DNA from: Brevundimonas sp. | GTDB lineage: Bacteria; Pseudomonadota; Alphaproteobacteria; Caulobacterales; Caulobacteraceae | Direction: 5' to 3' | NCBI GenBank assembly: GCA_020253595.1 | Contig: JADCBH010000373.1 | Coordinates: 1-9,815 of the forward strand | Length of the DNA: 9,815 nucleotides | In this document: positions 1 through 5,510 of the stretch, piece after piece | Layout of the letters: each line of letters starts with the position of its first letter | Position numbering within the stretch: position 1 is the stretch's first letter | The notes under the pieces: model-generated | The model's input: only the letters and a program-made list of their open reading frames with translations | Told to the model about the DNA's origin: nothing | Database searches by the model: none | Program-made: the position numbers and the translations under genes

Positions 1-348
1 ACCGTGTTCTACCCGCGTGTCCGCTTCACCTCCTCGCTGACCTACACGCCGAACACGACGTGGAGCATCAACTGGACGGTGGACTGGCAGACGGCCCAGG
101 ACATCATCTCGCCGCGCGACTTCGTGAACAACGCCGACAGCCGCGACGTCAACGGCCTGAACACCGGCAACTTCGCCCGTCACGACTTCACGGTCCGCTG
201 GAACGTTCGCGACGACCTGTCGCTGCGCGCCGGTGTCGTGAACGCCTTCGACGCGGAGCAGTCGCGCTACCTCGGTGGTGGTCTGACGTCGAACTTCGAC
301 CCCTACGGCACGCGCTTCTTCATCGGCCTGAACTTCCGGCCGTTCTAA
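1..348 (+). CDS. TonB-dependent receptor, C-terminal fragment (5' end outside the window)
   Basis: The reading frame is open from base 1 and ends at TAA 346-348, so only about the last 115 residues are present. The piece is made of alternating polar and aromatic stretches typical of outer-membrane beta strands (for example SSLTYTPNTTWSINWTVDW). It contains an 'NAFDAEQ' element and a 'DPYGTRFFIGLNFRPF' ending. A terminal strand finishing in Phe is the usual C-terminal signal for BAM-mediated insertion, and 'N-x-FD ... DPYGR.F' is common at the end of TonB-dependent receptors, which take up siderophores, vitamins or oligosaccharides across the outer membrane. The substrate cannot be told because the plug and most of the barrel lie outside. 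A terminator follows 23 bp downstream, so this gene is probably not co-transcribed with ftsZ. Confidence 0.85.
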   Translation, partial: TVFYPRVRFTSSLTYTPNTTWSINWTVDWQTAQDIISPRDFVNNADSRDVNGLNTGNFARHDFTVRWNVRDDLSLRAGVVNAFDAEQSRYLGGGLTSNFDPYGTRFFIGLNFRPF

Positions 349-371
349 GCGTCGCCTCACGGCAAAGACTG

Positions 372-409
372 GAAGGGCGGTCCGCAAGGGCCGCCCTTCT
401 TTCGTTTTT
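372..409 (+). terminator. Intrinsic terminator after the TonB-dependent receptor gene
   Basis: The arms GAAGGGCGGTCC (372-383) and GGGCCGCCCTTC (388-399) pair over 12 positions, with one T-G wobble, around a GCAA tetraloop (384-387). A T-rich run, TTTCGTTTTT, follows at 400-409. This is a textbook Rho-independent terminator reading on the plus strand. It insulates the ftsZ promoter from upstream transcription. Confidence 0.93.
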
Positions 410-457
410 CCTCTGTATTTCTGCCGTGACGCTTGCCGCTCGACTTTGCGACAGCCC

Positions 458-462
458 GACTC
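458..462. promoter_or_regulatory. GANTC (CcrM) methylation site upstream of ftsZ
   Basis: GACTC lies 11 bp upstream of the first CtrA-like box. GANTC is the target of the cell-cycle methyltransferase CcrM in Caulobacter relatives, where GcrA reads the methylation state at ftsZ and other promoters. The motif is seen; its use here is inferred. A second GANTC lies at 526-530. Confidence 0.5.
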
Positions 463-472
463 AGTCTATCCG

Positions 473-487
473 GTAACCTTCCCTTAA
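473..487. promoter_or_regulatory. Candidate CtrA box 1 in the ftsZ promoter region
   Basis: GTAA-N7-TTAA, with one mismatch to TTAA-N7-TTAA. In extended form it reads GTAACC-N5-TTAAC, matching the Caulobacter CtrA consensus TTAACC-N5-TTAAC except for the first base. In Caulobacter crescentus CtrA represses ftsZ transcription, so the position about 100 bp before the ATG fits. Binding is not shown by sequence alone. Confidence 0.6.
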
Positions 488-503
488 CGGCGCTGGGTGA
501 TCC

Positions 504-518
504 TTAACGCGCTCATAA
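504..518. promoter_or_regulatory. Candidate CtrA box 2 in the ftsZ promoter region
   Basis: TTAA-N7-ATAA, one mismatch from the CtrA consensus, begins 16 bp after the end of box 1. The first half reads TTAAC and the second half is followed by CC. It is weaker than box 1, but two such near-matches within 46 bp in a high-GC genome, directly before ftsZ, are unlikely to be background. Confidence 0.45.
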
Positions 519-521
519 CCA

Positions 522-546
522 ATGCGAATCGGCGGGGACTTCGCAT
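522..546. repeat. Inverted repeat with an embedded GANTC site in the ftsZ upstream/leader region
   Basis: ATGCGAA (522-528) and TTCGCAT (540-546) are perfect 7-bp inverted arms around an 11-nt spacer. The left arm overlaps GAATC (526-530), a second potential CcrM site. It lies 45-69 bp before the ftsZ start. It may be an operator or, if transcribed, a 5' leader hairpin. I cannot place the transcription start, so both readings stay open. Confidence 0.35.
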
Positions 547-590
547 CGGTACCGTTCAGGGCAGGGTCGGAAAAGAAGGTCGGTTAGGTA

Positions 591-2138
591 ATGTCTCTCT
601 CGCTGGTGCGGCCGCAGGCCACGGAACTGAAGCCCCGGATCGTCGTGTTCGGCGTCGGCGGCGCGGGCGGTAACGCGGTCAACAACATGATCGACGCGGG
701 CCTGGAAGGCGTCGAGTTCGTGGTCGCCAACACAGACGCCCAGCATCTGTCCTTCGCCAAGACCGACCGCCGCATTCAGCTGGGCGAGACCATCACCCAG
801 GGTCTGGGCGCCGGTGCCCATCCTGAGGTCGGCATGAACGCCGCCGAGGAGTCAGCCGACGAAATTCACGCGCACCTCGAAGGCGCGCACATGATCTTCA
901 TCACCGCCGGCATGGGCGGTGGCACCGGTACGGGTGCCGCGCCGATCATCGCCAAGTGCGCTCGCGACCGGGGCATCCTGACCGTGGGCGTCGTGACCAA
1001 GCCCTTCACTTTCGAAGGCCGTCACCGCATGCGCCTGGCCGATGCGGGCATCGCTGAGCTGCAGCGCTACGTCGACACCCTGATCGTCATTCCGAACCAG
1101 AACCTGTTCCGCGTCGCCAATGAGCGCACGACCTTCGCCGACGCCTTCGGCATGGCCGACCAGGTGCTGCACTCGGGCGTGCGCTCGATCACCGACCTGA
1201 TGATCCTGCCCGGTCTGATCAACCTCGACTTCGCCGACGTCCGCGCCGTCATGTCCGAAATGGGCAAGGCGATGATGGGCACGGGCGAGGCGACCGGCGA
1301 CGACCGCGCCCTGCTGGCGGCCCAGAACGCCATCGCCAACCCCCTGCTGGACGAAACCAGCCTGAAGGGGGCCAAGGCCGTGCTGGTGAACATCACCGGC
1401 GGTCTGGACATGACTCTGCTGGAGGTCGACGAAGCCGCCAACGCCATCTCGGCCGAGGTGGACGGCGACGCCAACATCATCTTCGGCGCGGCCTTCGATC
1501 CGGCGCTGGACGGCAAGATCCGCGTCTCGGTGGTCGCCACCGGCATGGACGAGGTCGCCACCGCCAAGATCGAGCCGGTCGCGACCCGCCAGCCCGCCTT
1601 CCACGAGCCGCGCCGCGCCGAGCCCGTCGCTCCGGCGGCCTCGACCCTGCGCAGTGAACCTGCTCGCCGTGAGGCCACGGTCGCGGCGGCCTATCGCACG
1701 CCTGAACCGGCACCCATTGTCCCGACCTTCCAGGCTCCGGAGCCGGCGCTTGCGCGTGCGCCTGAACCGGTGATCCACGTGGCCGAGGATGAGCGCAAGC
1801 TCGAGCCTATCGTCGATCCTTGGGTCGAGGCCTTTGAACAGGATCACGGCCGCGTCGGCACAGCAGCGTCGAGCGACCAGGCGGATCTGTACTTCGACAC
1901 GCCCGCCGCCCCGGCCCGCGCCGAGGAACCCGCCTATCAGGAGCCGGATCACCGCCGGTCGGGGTGGAGCCTGTTTGGCAAGAAGCCCCGTGCCCAGACG
2001 GCCTATGCACCGGTCCAGCCGGGGTCGCGTGCGCAACCTCAGCCGGAGCTGCGCCAGACCGCCCAGACCGCGCCCGAACCGGCCCAGGCCGAGGACGACC
2101 TCGAAATCCCGTCGTTCCTGCGCAGGCTCGCGAACTAG
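591..2138 (+). CDS. ftsZ: Cell division protein FtsZ
   Basis: FtsZ is the tubulin-like GTPase that polymerises at midcell and recruits the divisome. The 515 residues show the N-terminal nucleotide loop GVGGAGGNAVNNM (21-33), the tubulin signature GGGTGTG (109-115) and the catalytic T7 loop NLDFADV (211-217). The globular core ends near residue 325. A disordered Pro/Ala/Glu-rich linker of about 175 residues follows, then the conserved tail DDLEIPSFLRRLAN (502-515) that binds membrane tethers such as FtsA or FzlC. The length and long linker match Caulobacter FtsZ (about 508 residues) and differ from the shorter gammaproteobacterial form. The start is ATG 591 with AGAAGG at 574-579. Its promoter region carries CtrA-like and GANTC sites, and it has its own terminator, so it is probably monocistronic. 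ftsA and ftsQ, the usual upstream neighbours, are absent here. Confidence 0.98.
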   Translation: MSLSLVRPQATELKPRIVVFGVGGAGGNAVNNMIDAGLEGVEFVVANTDAQHLSFAKTDRRIQLGETITQGLGAGAHPEVGMNAAEESADEIHAHLEGAHMIFITAGMGGGTGTGAAPIIAKCARDRGILTVGVVTKPFTFEGRHRMRLADAGIAELQRYVDTLIVIPNQNLFRVANERTTFADAFGMADQVLHSGVRSITDLMILPGLINLDFADVRAVMSEMGKAMMGTGEATGDDRALLAAQNAIANPLLDETSLKGAKAVLVNITGGLDMTLLEVDEAANAISAEVDGDANIIFGAAFDPALDGKIRVSVVATGMDEVATAKIEPVATRQPAFHEPRRAEPVAPAASTLRSEPARREATVAAAYRTPEPAPIVPTFQAPEPALARAPEPVIHVAEDERKLEPIVDPWVEAFEQDHGRVGTAASSDQADLYFDTPAAPARAEEPAYQEPDHRRSGWSLFGKKPRAQTAYAPVQPGSRAQPQPELRQTAQTAPEPAQAEDDLEIPSFLRRLAN

Positions 2139-2164
2139 GGCCAAGGCGATGGCCTTGAAGGATC

Positions 2165-2194
2165 AGGGCGGCCCGGTGGGCCGCCCTTTTCTTT
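2165..2194 (+). terminator. Intrinsic terminator after ftsZ
   Basis: A perfect 10-bp stem, AGGGCGGCCC (2165-2174) with GGGCCGCCCT (2178-2187), closes on a GGT loop. TTTCTTT follows at 2188-2194. It starts 26 bp after the ftsZ stop and should end most ftsZ transcripts before lpxC. Its arms share the AGGGCGG/CCGCCCT core with the terminator upstream of ftsZ. Confidence 0.93.
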
Positions 2195-2291
2195 GGGTCG
2201 ACGGTCTGGCCCAGCGCTCGCCGGATCCGGCCGCTCGCTCGAGCCCGATCCGTATCGCCGGGAACTTCAACCCGTCCGCGAATGGCGTAAC

Positions 2292-2308
2292 AATCCGAAA
2301 CCCGGATT
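2292..2308. repeat. Small inverted repeat in the ftsZ-lpxC gap
   Basis: AATCCG (2292-2297) and CGGATT (2303-2308) are 6-bp inverted arms around AAACC, followed by TGGTTTT. It could be a weak backup terminator or an operator in the lpxC promoter region. The stem is short and A/T-ended, so it may be chance. I could not find a well-spaced -35/-10 pair in the rest of the 2195-2394 gap. Confidence 0.25.
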
Positions 2309-2394
2309 TGGTTTTCCCTGGCGGCTGCCCCCGGTAGGCATCCAACTTCGGTTAATGCGCGCTTCAGACGCGCGGCCATCGTCGAGAGTGTTCC

Positions 2395-3294
2395 TTGCCC
2401 GCAAGGCCCGATCATCGCGAACGGACCCTGGTCGCCCCCGCCATCTGCGCGGGCGTGGGCGTTCACACGGGTCAGCGCGTGCGTCTGTCGATCCGGCCCG
2501 CGTCGACGGGGACGGGCATTGTCTTCGTCCGATCCGATGTGACCGACCGCGACAATCGGATCCCTGTCGCCGGTGATGCCGTGGTCGACGCGCGGCTCAA
2601 CACCATGATCGAGAACGCCGCCGGTGTGCAGCTTTCGACCATCGAGCATTTGATGGCCGCCTTCTGCGCGCTCGGCGTGTCGAACGCCGTGGTCGAGGTC
2701 GATGGGCCCGAGCTGCCGATCCTCGACGGGTCCGCCCTGCCGTTCGTCCAGTTGCTGGACCGTGCGGGGTTCCGTCGTCAGGAAGCCCCGGTCCGCTATA
2801 TCCAGATCCTGGAACCGATCCACGTCACGGACGGCGACAAGCATGCGGCGCTCTTGCCCTGCGATCGCTACGAGATGCGGTTCGAGATCGACTTCGACAA
2901 TCCGGTCGTCGGCAATCAGGTCATCGACTTCGTCGTCGACGAACAGACCTTCCGCGACGAGATCATGGCGGCCCGCACCTTCGGCTTCGCCCATGAGGTC
3001 GAGGCCCTCCGCCAGGCCGGTCTGGCGCGCGGTGGTTCGCTGGAAAACGCCGTGGTGATCGACGGCGACGACATCCTGAACCCGGGCGGCCTGCGCATGG
3101 AACGCGAGTTCGTTCGGCACAAGGCGCTGGACGCCATCGGCGACCTCTATGTCCTCGGTGCCCCTCTGCTCGGCCGGTATGAGGGCTACAAGGCGGGCCA
3201 TGCCGTGAACAACCGTCTGGTTCGCGCTCTGCTGGATGCACCGCACGCGTGGCGGGAAGTGGTTCTGGAGCCACAACTGGCCCGCGTCGGCTGA
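2395..3294 (+). CDS. lpxC: UDP-3-O-acyl-N-acetylglucosamine deacetylase LpxC
   Basis: LpxC is a cytoplasmic zinc enzyme that removes the N-acetyl group from UDP-3-O-acyl-GlcNAc, the committed step of lipid A synthesis. The 299 residues span the whole family. GVGVHTG (20-26) is the N-terminal signature. STIEHL (81-86) carries the catalytic Glu84 and zinc ligand His85. The block EFVRHKALDAIGD (238-250) holds zinc ligands His242 and Asp246. GHAVNN (268-273) carries the general acid His269. All are aligned by motif with E. coli Glu78, His79, His238, Asp242 and His265. The start is probably TTG 2395: there is an in-frame stop at 2353-2355, no ATG or GTG lies in frame before the GVGVHTG motif, and GAGAG sits 6 nt upstream. 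Adjacency to ftsZ is the usual end of the dcw cluster, but a terminator separates the two. Confidence 0.97.
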   Translation: MPARPDHRERTLVAPAICAGVGVHTGQRVRLSIRPASTGTGIVFVRSDVTDRDNRIPVAGDAVVDARLNTMIENAAGVQLSTIEHLMAAFCALGVSNAVVEVDGPELPILDGSALPFVQLLDRAGFRRQEAPVRYIQILEPIHVTDGDKHAALLPCDRYEMRFEIDFDNPVVGNQVIDFVVDEQTFRDEIMAARTFGFAHEVEALRQAGLARGGSLENAVVIDGDDILNPGGLRMEREFVRHKALDAIGDLYVLGAPLLGRYEGYKAGHAVNNRLVRALLDAPHAWREVVLEPQLARVG

Positions 3295-3380
3295 TTCCGA
3301 CTGTGGGTTGAGCCAGTTTCGCTGGTGTTCCTGTAAAAGCTGATCCTTGATGCCGGGCGGCAAGCGCGGCGGGGACCGGC

Positions 3381-4568
3381 GTGGAAACGCGAGACACACA
3401 GGCAATCATTCCCGAGGTTCAGGGCCTGCGCGGCCTGACGGCGCTCGCCGTCATCCTGTTCCACATGGGCTGGTTGTGGTGCGGCTGGCTCGGCGTCTGG
3501 GTCTTCTTCACCGTGTCGGGCTTCGTCATCACGCGGTCCCTGCTCCGAACCGAAGCAGCGGGCGGGGCGCTCTCGCCGATCCGCTTCTACAAGGCGCGAG
3601 CGGCCCGCATCCTGCCGCTCTATCTGGCCGTTATCGTTGTGGGAACCACGGTGCTTCTGGTGTCGGCGGGGTTGTTCAACCGGTCCGAGGCGCTGGCCTT
3701 TCTGGGCGATCTGCCGTGGCTGCTGACCGGGACCTACAACGTCTTTCGGGCCATTCCCGGCTATGAGCAGACCCAGCTGTTCGGACACCTCTGGAGCCTT
3801 TCGGTCGAGGAGCAGGTCTATCTGCTGTTTCCCCTGGTCTTCTTGGGCCTCAGCCGGGCGGGTTTCGTCCGGCTTCTGGTCGTGCTGGTGGCCATGGGGC
3901 CTTTCGTTCGCCTCGCCACTCACGTCGTGTTCACGGGCCTGGGCTGGTCTGCGTCCGATGTGTCGACGGCCGTCTACCAGTTGACGTTCAACCACCTCGA
4001 TGCATTCGCCCTGGGCAGTCTCATTGCTTTTCACGAGGACCAGCTACGCTCCCTGACAGGCTCTGCTCTGGCCCGGAGGCTGAACTGGCTTGTTCCAGTC
4101 GCCCTCGGGGGGCTCGCCGTCGTTTGCATCGTGCTGCAGAACCTGCAGGCCCCGGCCACCGGCAAGGACATCCTGACCGACGCCTTTGCGGTGAAGCCTG
4201 AACTGCTGAGCGGCCAGCTGCTGGTCTACGCGCTCGGCGCATTCGGCGCGGGTGGGTTGCTGGTGCTGATTCTGACCGGCAGCCGGCTCGTCTCCGTGCT
4301 GGCCTCGGACAGTCTGGTCCGCCTCGGGACGATCTCGTTCGGCCTTTATGTCTGGCATTTTCCGCTGCTCTGGATCTTCGCGGATGCTGGCCACCGAAGT
4401 CTTGTCGCGGCTGGCCTGTATCTGTGGGCGACCCTGGGTACCGCTCTGCTCAGCTATCGCTACCTCGAACAGCCCGCGCGGCGGTGGCTCGACGCCCGCT
4501 GGAACGGTCGCAACATCAGTCCAGAGCAATCGCCGACATCAGCCGGCCAAAATCCGGTTCTCCCCTGA
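3381..4568 (+). CDS. Acyltransferase-3 family membrane protein (OafA/YrhL type)
   Basis: An integral inner-membrane protein expected to move an acyl (often acetyl) group onto an extracytoplasmic sugar such as O-antigen, capsule or another envelope glycan. The 395 residues have the family hallmarks. GLRGLTALAVILFH supplies the conserved Arg17 and His28. VFFTVSGFVI (41-50) and HLWSLSVEEQVYLLFP (136-151) follow. FGLYVWHFPLLW (320-331) and SYRYLEQPARRW (358-369) close the domain. About ten hydrophobic segments are visible. There is no C-terminal SGNH domain, so it is the single-domain form. The start is GTG 3381, preceded by a GGGGA-like site at 3371-3375. It begins 86 bp after lpxC with no terminator that I can see between them, so co-transcription with lpxC is possible and a role in LPS modification is a reasonable guess. 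The substrate is unknown. Its 3' end overlaps pgeF by 53 bp. Confidence 0.9.
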   Translation: METRDTQAIIPEVQGLRGLTALAVILFHMGWLWCGWLGVWVFFTVSGFVITRSLLRTEAAGGALSPIRFYKARAARILPLYLAVIVVGTTVLLVSAGLFNRSEALAFLGDLPWLLTGTYNVFRAIPGYEQTQLFGHLWSLSVEEQVYLLFPLVFLGLSRAGFVRLLVVLVAMGPFVRLATHVVFTGLGWSASDVSTAVYQLTFNHLDAFALGSLIAFHEDQLRSLTGSALARRLNWLVPVALGGLAVVCIVLQNLQAPATGKDILTDAFAVKPELLSGQLLVYALGAFGAGGLLVLILTGSRLVSVLASDSLVRLGTISFGLYVWHFPLLWIFADAGHRSLVAAGLYLWATLGTALLSYRYLEQPARRWLDARWNGRNISPEQSPTSAGQNPVLP

Positions 4569-5289
4569 GGAAAGCGCGACGGTTGGAATAGAAGGCCGCT
4601 TCGTCGGCACAGGTGTCATGGCCGGTCCAGGCTGCCTCGCCGACGCCGGCCTGCTCCAGCCGCCAGAGGACGAAGCCGGGCAGGTCGAAACGACGCTTGT
4701 CGGGCGCATTGCCGACCGCGAAGAAGCGATCTGAACCGGGATCATGGTGCTCGAAACGCGCCTGGAAGTCCTCACCGACCTCATAGCTCTCTTGGGCGAT
4801 GCAAGGGCCGATGACGGCGTGGATGCGCGACGGACGGGCGCCGAGAGCCTCCATCGCCGCCACCGCGCTGTGGACCACGCCACCCAGGGCGCCTTTCCAG
4901 CCGGCGTGGACGGCCCCGATCACCCTGGCCTCATGATCCGCCATGAGGATCGGCGCGCAGTCGGCGGTCAGGACGGCGCAGATCACGCCGGGCGTGGCGG
5001 TCACGACGGCGTCGCCTTCTGGCCGATCACCGCGCCAGGGACCTTCGGCCACCCGAGTGATGGAGGAGTGGATCTGGTAGCAGGCAGCCAGATCCTCGGG
5101 AGCGCCCCCCATGACCTCGGCGATCCGTCGCCGGTTCTCGGCCACGGCGGCGGGATCGTCGCTGGAGCCTATGCCGGTGTTCAGCCCCTCGAACAGGCCG
5201 GTCGAGACGCCGCCCTGGCGGGTGAAGAAGCCGTGCCGCACGCCGGCGCGGGTCAGCAGCGGATGGACGACGGGCTCAGGCGCGAACAT
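4516..5289 (-). CDS. pgeF: Peptidoglycan editing factor PgeF / purine nucleoside phosphorylase (YfiH, laccase-domain family)
   Basis: The family was long called multicopper polyphenol oxidase. Members are now known as zinc-dependent purine nucleoside phosphorylases, and as PgeF, which prevents misincorporation of Ser for Ala in peptidoglycan precursors. The 257 residues contain HGFFTRQGGVSTG (19-31) and LNTG (36-39). The three metal-ligand motifs are QIHS (His74), TADC (Cys111) and HAGWKG (His128). IGPCI (160-164) and the C-terminal FYSNRRAFLRGEPDFGRL region (233-250) complete the domain. Length is typical. The start is ATG 5289. AGGGG lies only 1 nt before it, so ribosome binding is unusual, but no better in-frame start exists. 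It lies downstream of lgt and the MidA-like gene on the same strand but is separated by a 220-bp gap that may hold its own promoter. Its last 53 bp overlap the acyltransferase gene tail to tail. Confidence 0.93.
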   Translation of the reverse strand: MFAPEPVVHPLLTRAGVRHGFFTRQGGVSTGLFEGLNTGIGSSDDPAAVAENRRRIAEVMGGAPEDLAACYQIHSSITRVAEGPWRGDRPEGDAVVTATPGVICAVLTADCAPILMADHEARVIGAVHAGWKGALGGVVHSAVAAMEALGARPSRIHAVIGPCIAQESYEVGEDFQARFEHHDPGSDRFFAVGNAPDKRRFDLPGFVLWRLEQAGVGEAAWTGHDTCADEAAFYSNRRAFLRGEPDFGRLMSAIALD

Positions 5290-5336
5290 GCCCCTGCATA
5301 ACCCAGCCCGAAAGACGGCGACACCGTTGCGGGGTG

Positions 5337-5360
5337 CGACCGATTTTGGCGCATCGGTCG
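5337..5360. repeat. 8-bp inverted repeat in the pgeF leader region
   Basis: CGACCGAT (5337-5344) and ATCGGTCG (5353-5360) are perfect inverted arms around an 8-nt spacer. If transcribed toward pgeF it would form a GC-rich hairpin about 50-70 nt before the start codon. No T-run follows on the minus strand, so it is not a standard terminator. Confidence 0.5.
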
Positions 5361-5370
5361 GCTAAGGTCG

Positions 5371-5386
5371 CGTTTCGGCCGAAACG
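5371..5386. repeat. Perfect 16-bp palindrome upstream of pgeF
   Basis: CGTTTCGGCCGAAACG is its own reverse complement. The GAAACG half recurs as GAAACG at 5433-5438, about 50 bp away. An uninterrupted palindrome of this length in a noncoding stretch suggests a site for a dimeric DNA-binding protein. I do not recognise the regulator. Confidence 0.55.
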
Positions 5387-5472
5387 GCAATGTCGCGTTT
5401 GGCCCGGAGTGTACAGGGTGACGGGTTAGCGTGAAACGAAAACGAACGTTAAATCAAGTAGTTATACGGAAA

Positions 5473-5510
5473 TGTGCACGATGTGCACTCCAGAAAAATT
5501 CAGTGCACAT
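5473..5510. repeat. Triple GTGCAC palindrome cluster between the methyltransferase gene and pgeF
   Basis: GTGCAC occurs at 5474-5479, 5483-5488 and 5503-5508. The first two are direct 9-bp repeats (ATGTGCACG, ATGTGCACT). The second and third form a longer inverted repeat, ATGTGCACT (5481-5489) against AGTGCACAT (5502-5510), with a 12-nt A/T-rich spacer. The last base of the cluster lies in the methyltransferase stop codon. It looks like a multi-site operator; the protein that binds it is unknown. Confidence 0.55.

Larger units (their letters stand above)
5290..5509 (-). promoter_or_regulatory. Upstream regulatory region of pgeF, rich in palindromes
   Basis: This 220-bp gap has no supportable gene. 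Reading on the minus strand from the methyltransferase stop, it holds three GTGCAC palindromes, a TATAAC element (5466-5461) that could be a -10 box, an A/T-rich stretch (about 5430-5500), a perfect 16-bp palindrome (5371-5386) and an 8-bp inverted repeat (5337-5360). With a 17-bp spacer the -35 position would fall on 5489-5484, which reads AGTGCA and overlaps the middle GTGCAC. The -35 match to consensus is poor, so the promoter call is tentative. A leader of about 160 nt would then precede pgeF. Confidence 0.4.

Noticed and set aside
852..2144. A 430-codon open frame on the minus strand within ftsZ
   Set aside because: It is a shadow of the ftsZ coding strand in a high-GC genome; no motif, and no ribosome site that I could defend.
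1807..3405. A 532-codon open frame on the minus strand across ftsZ and lpxC
   Set aside because: It is antisense to two genes with clear catalytic motifs, and its translation is low-complexity Arg/Gly/Asp-rich with no family features.
5481..5510. The GTGCAC inverted repeat as a terminator for the methyltransferase gene
   Set aside because: The 9-bp stem is only moderately GC-rich and no T-run follows it on the minus strand; the T's are in the loop, so an operator is more likely.
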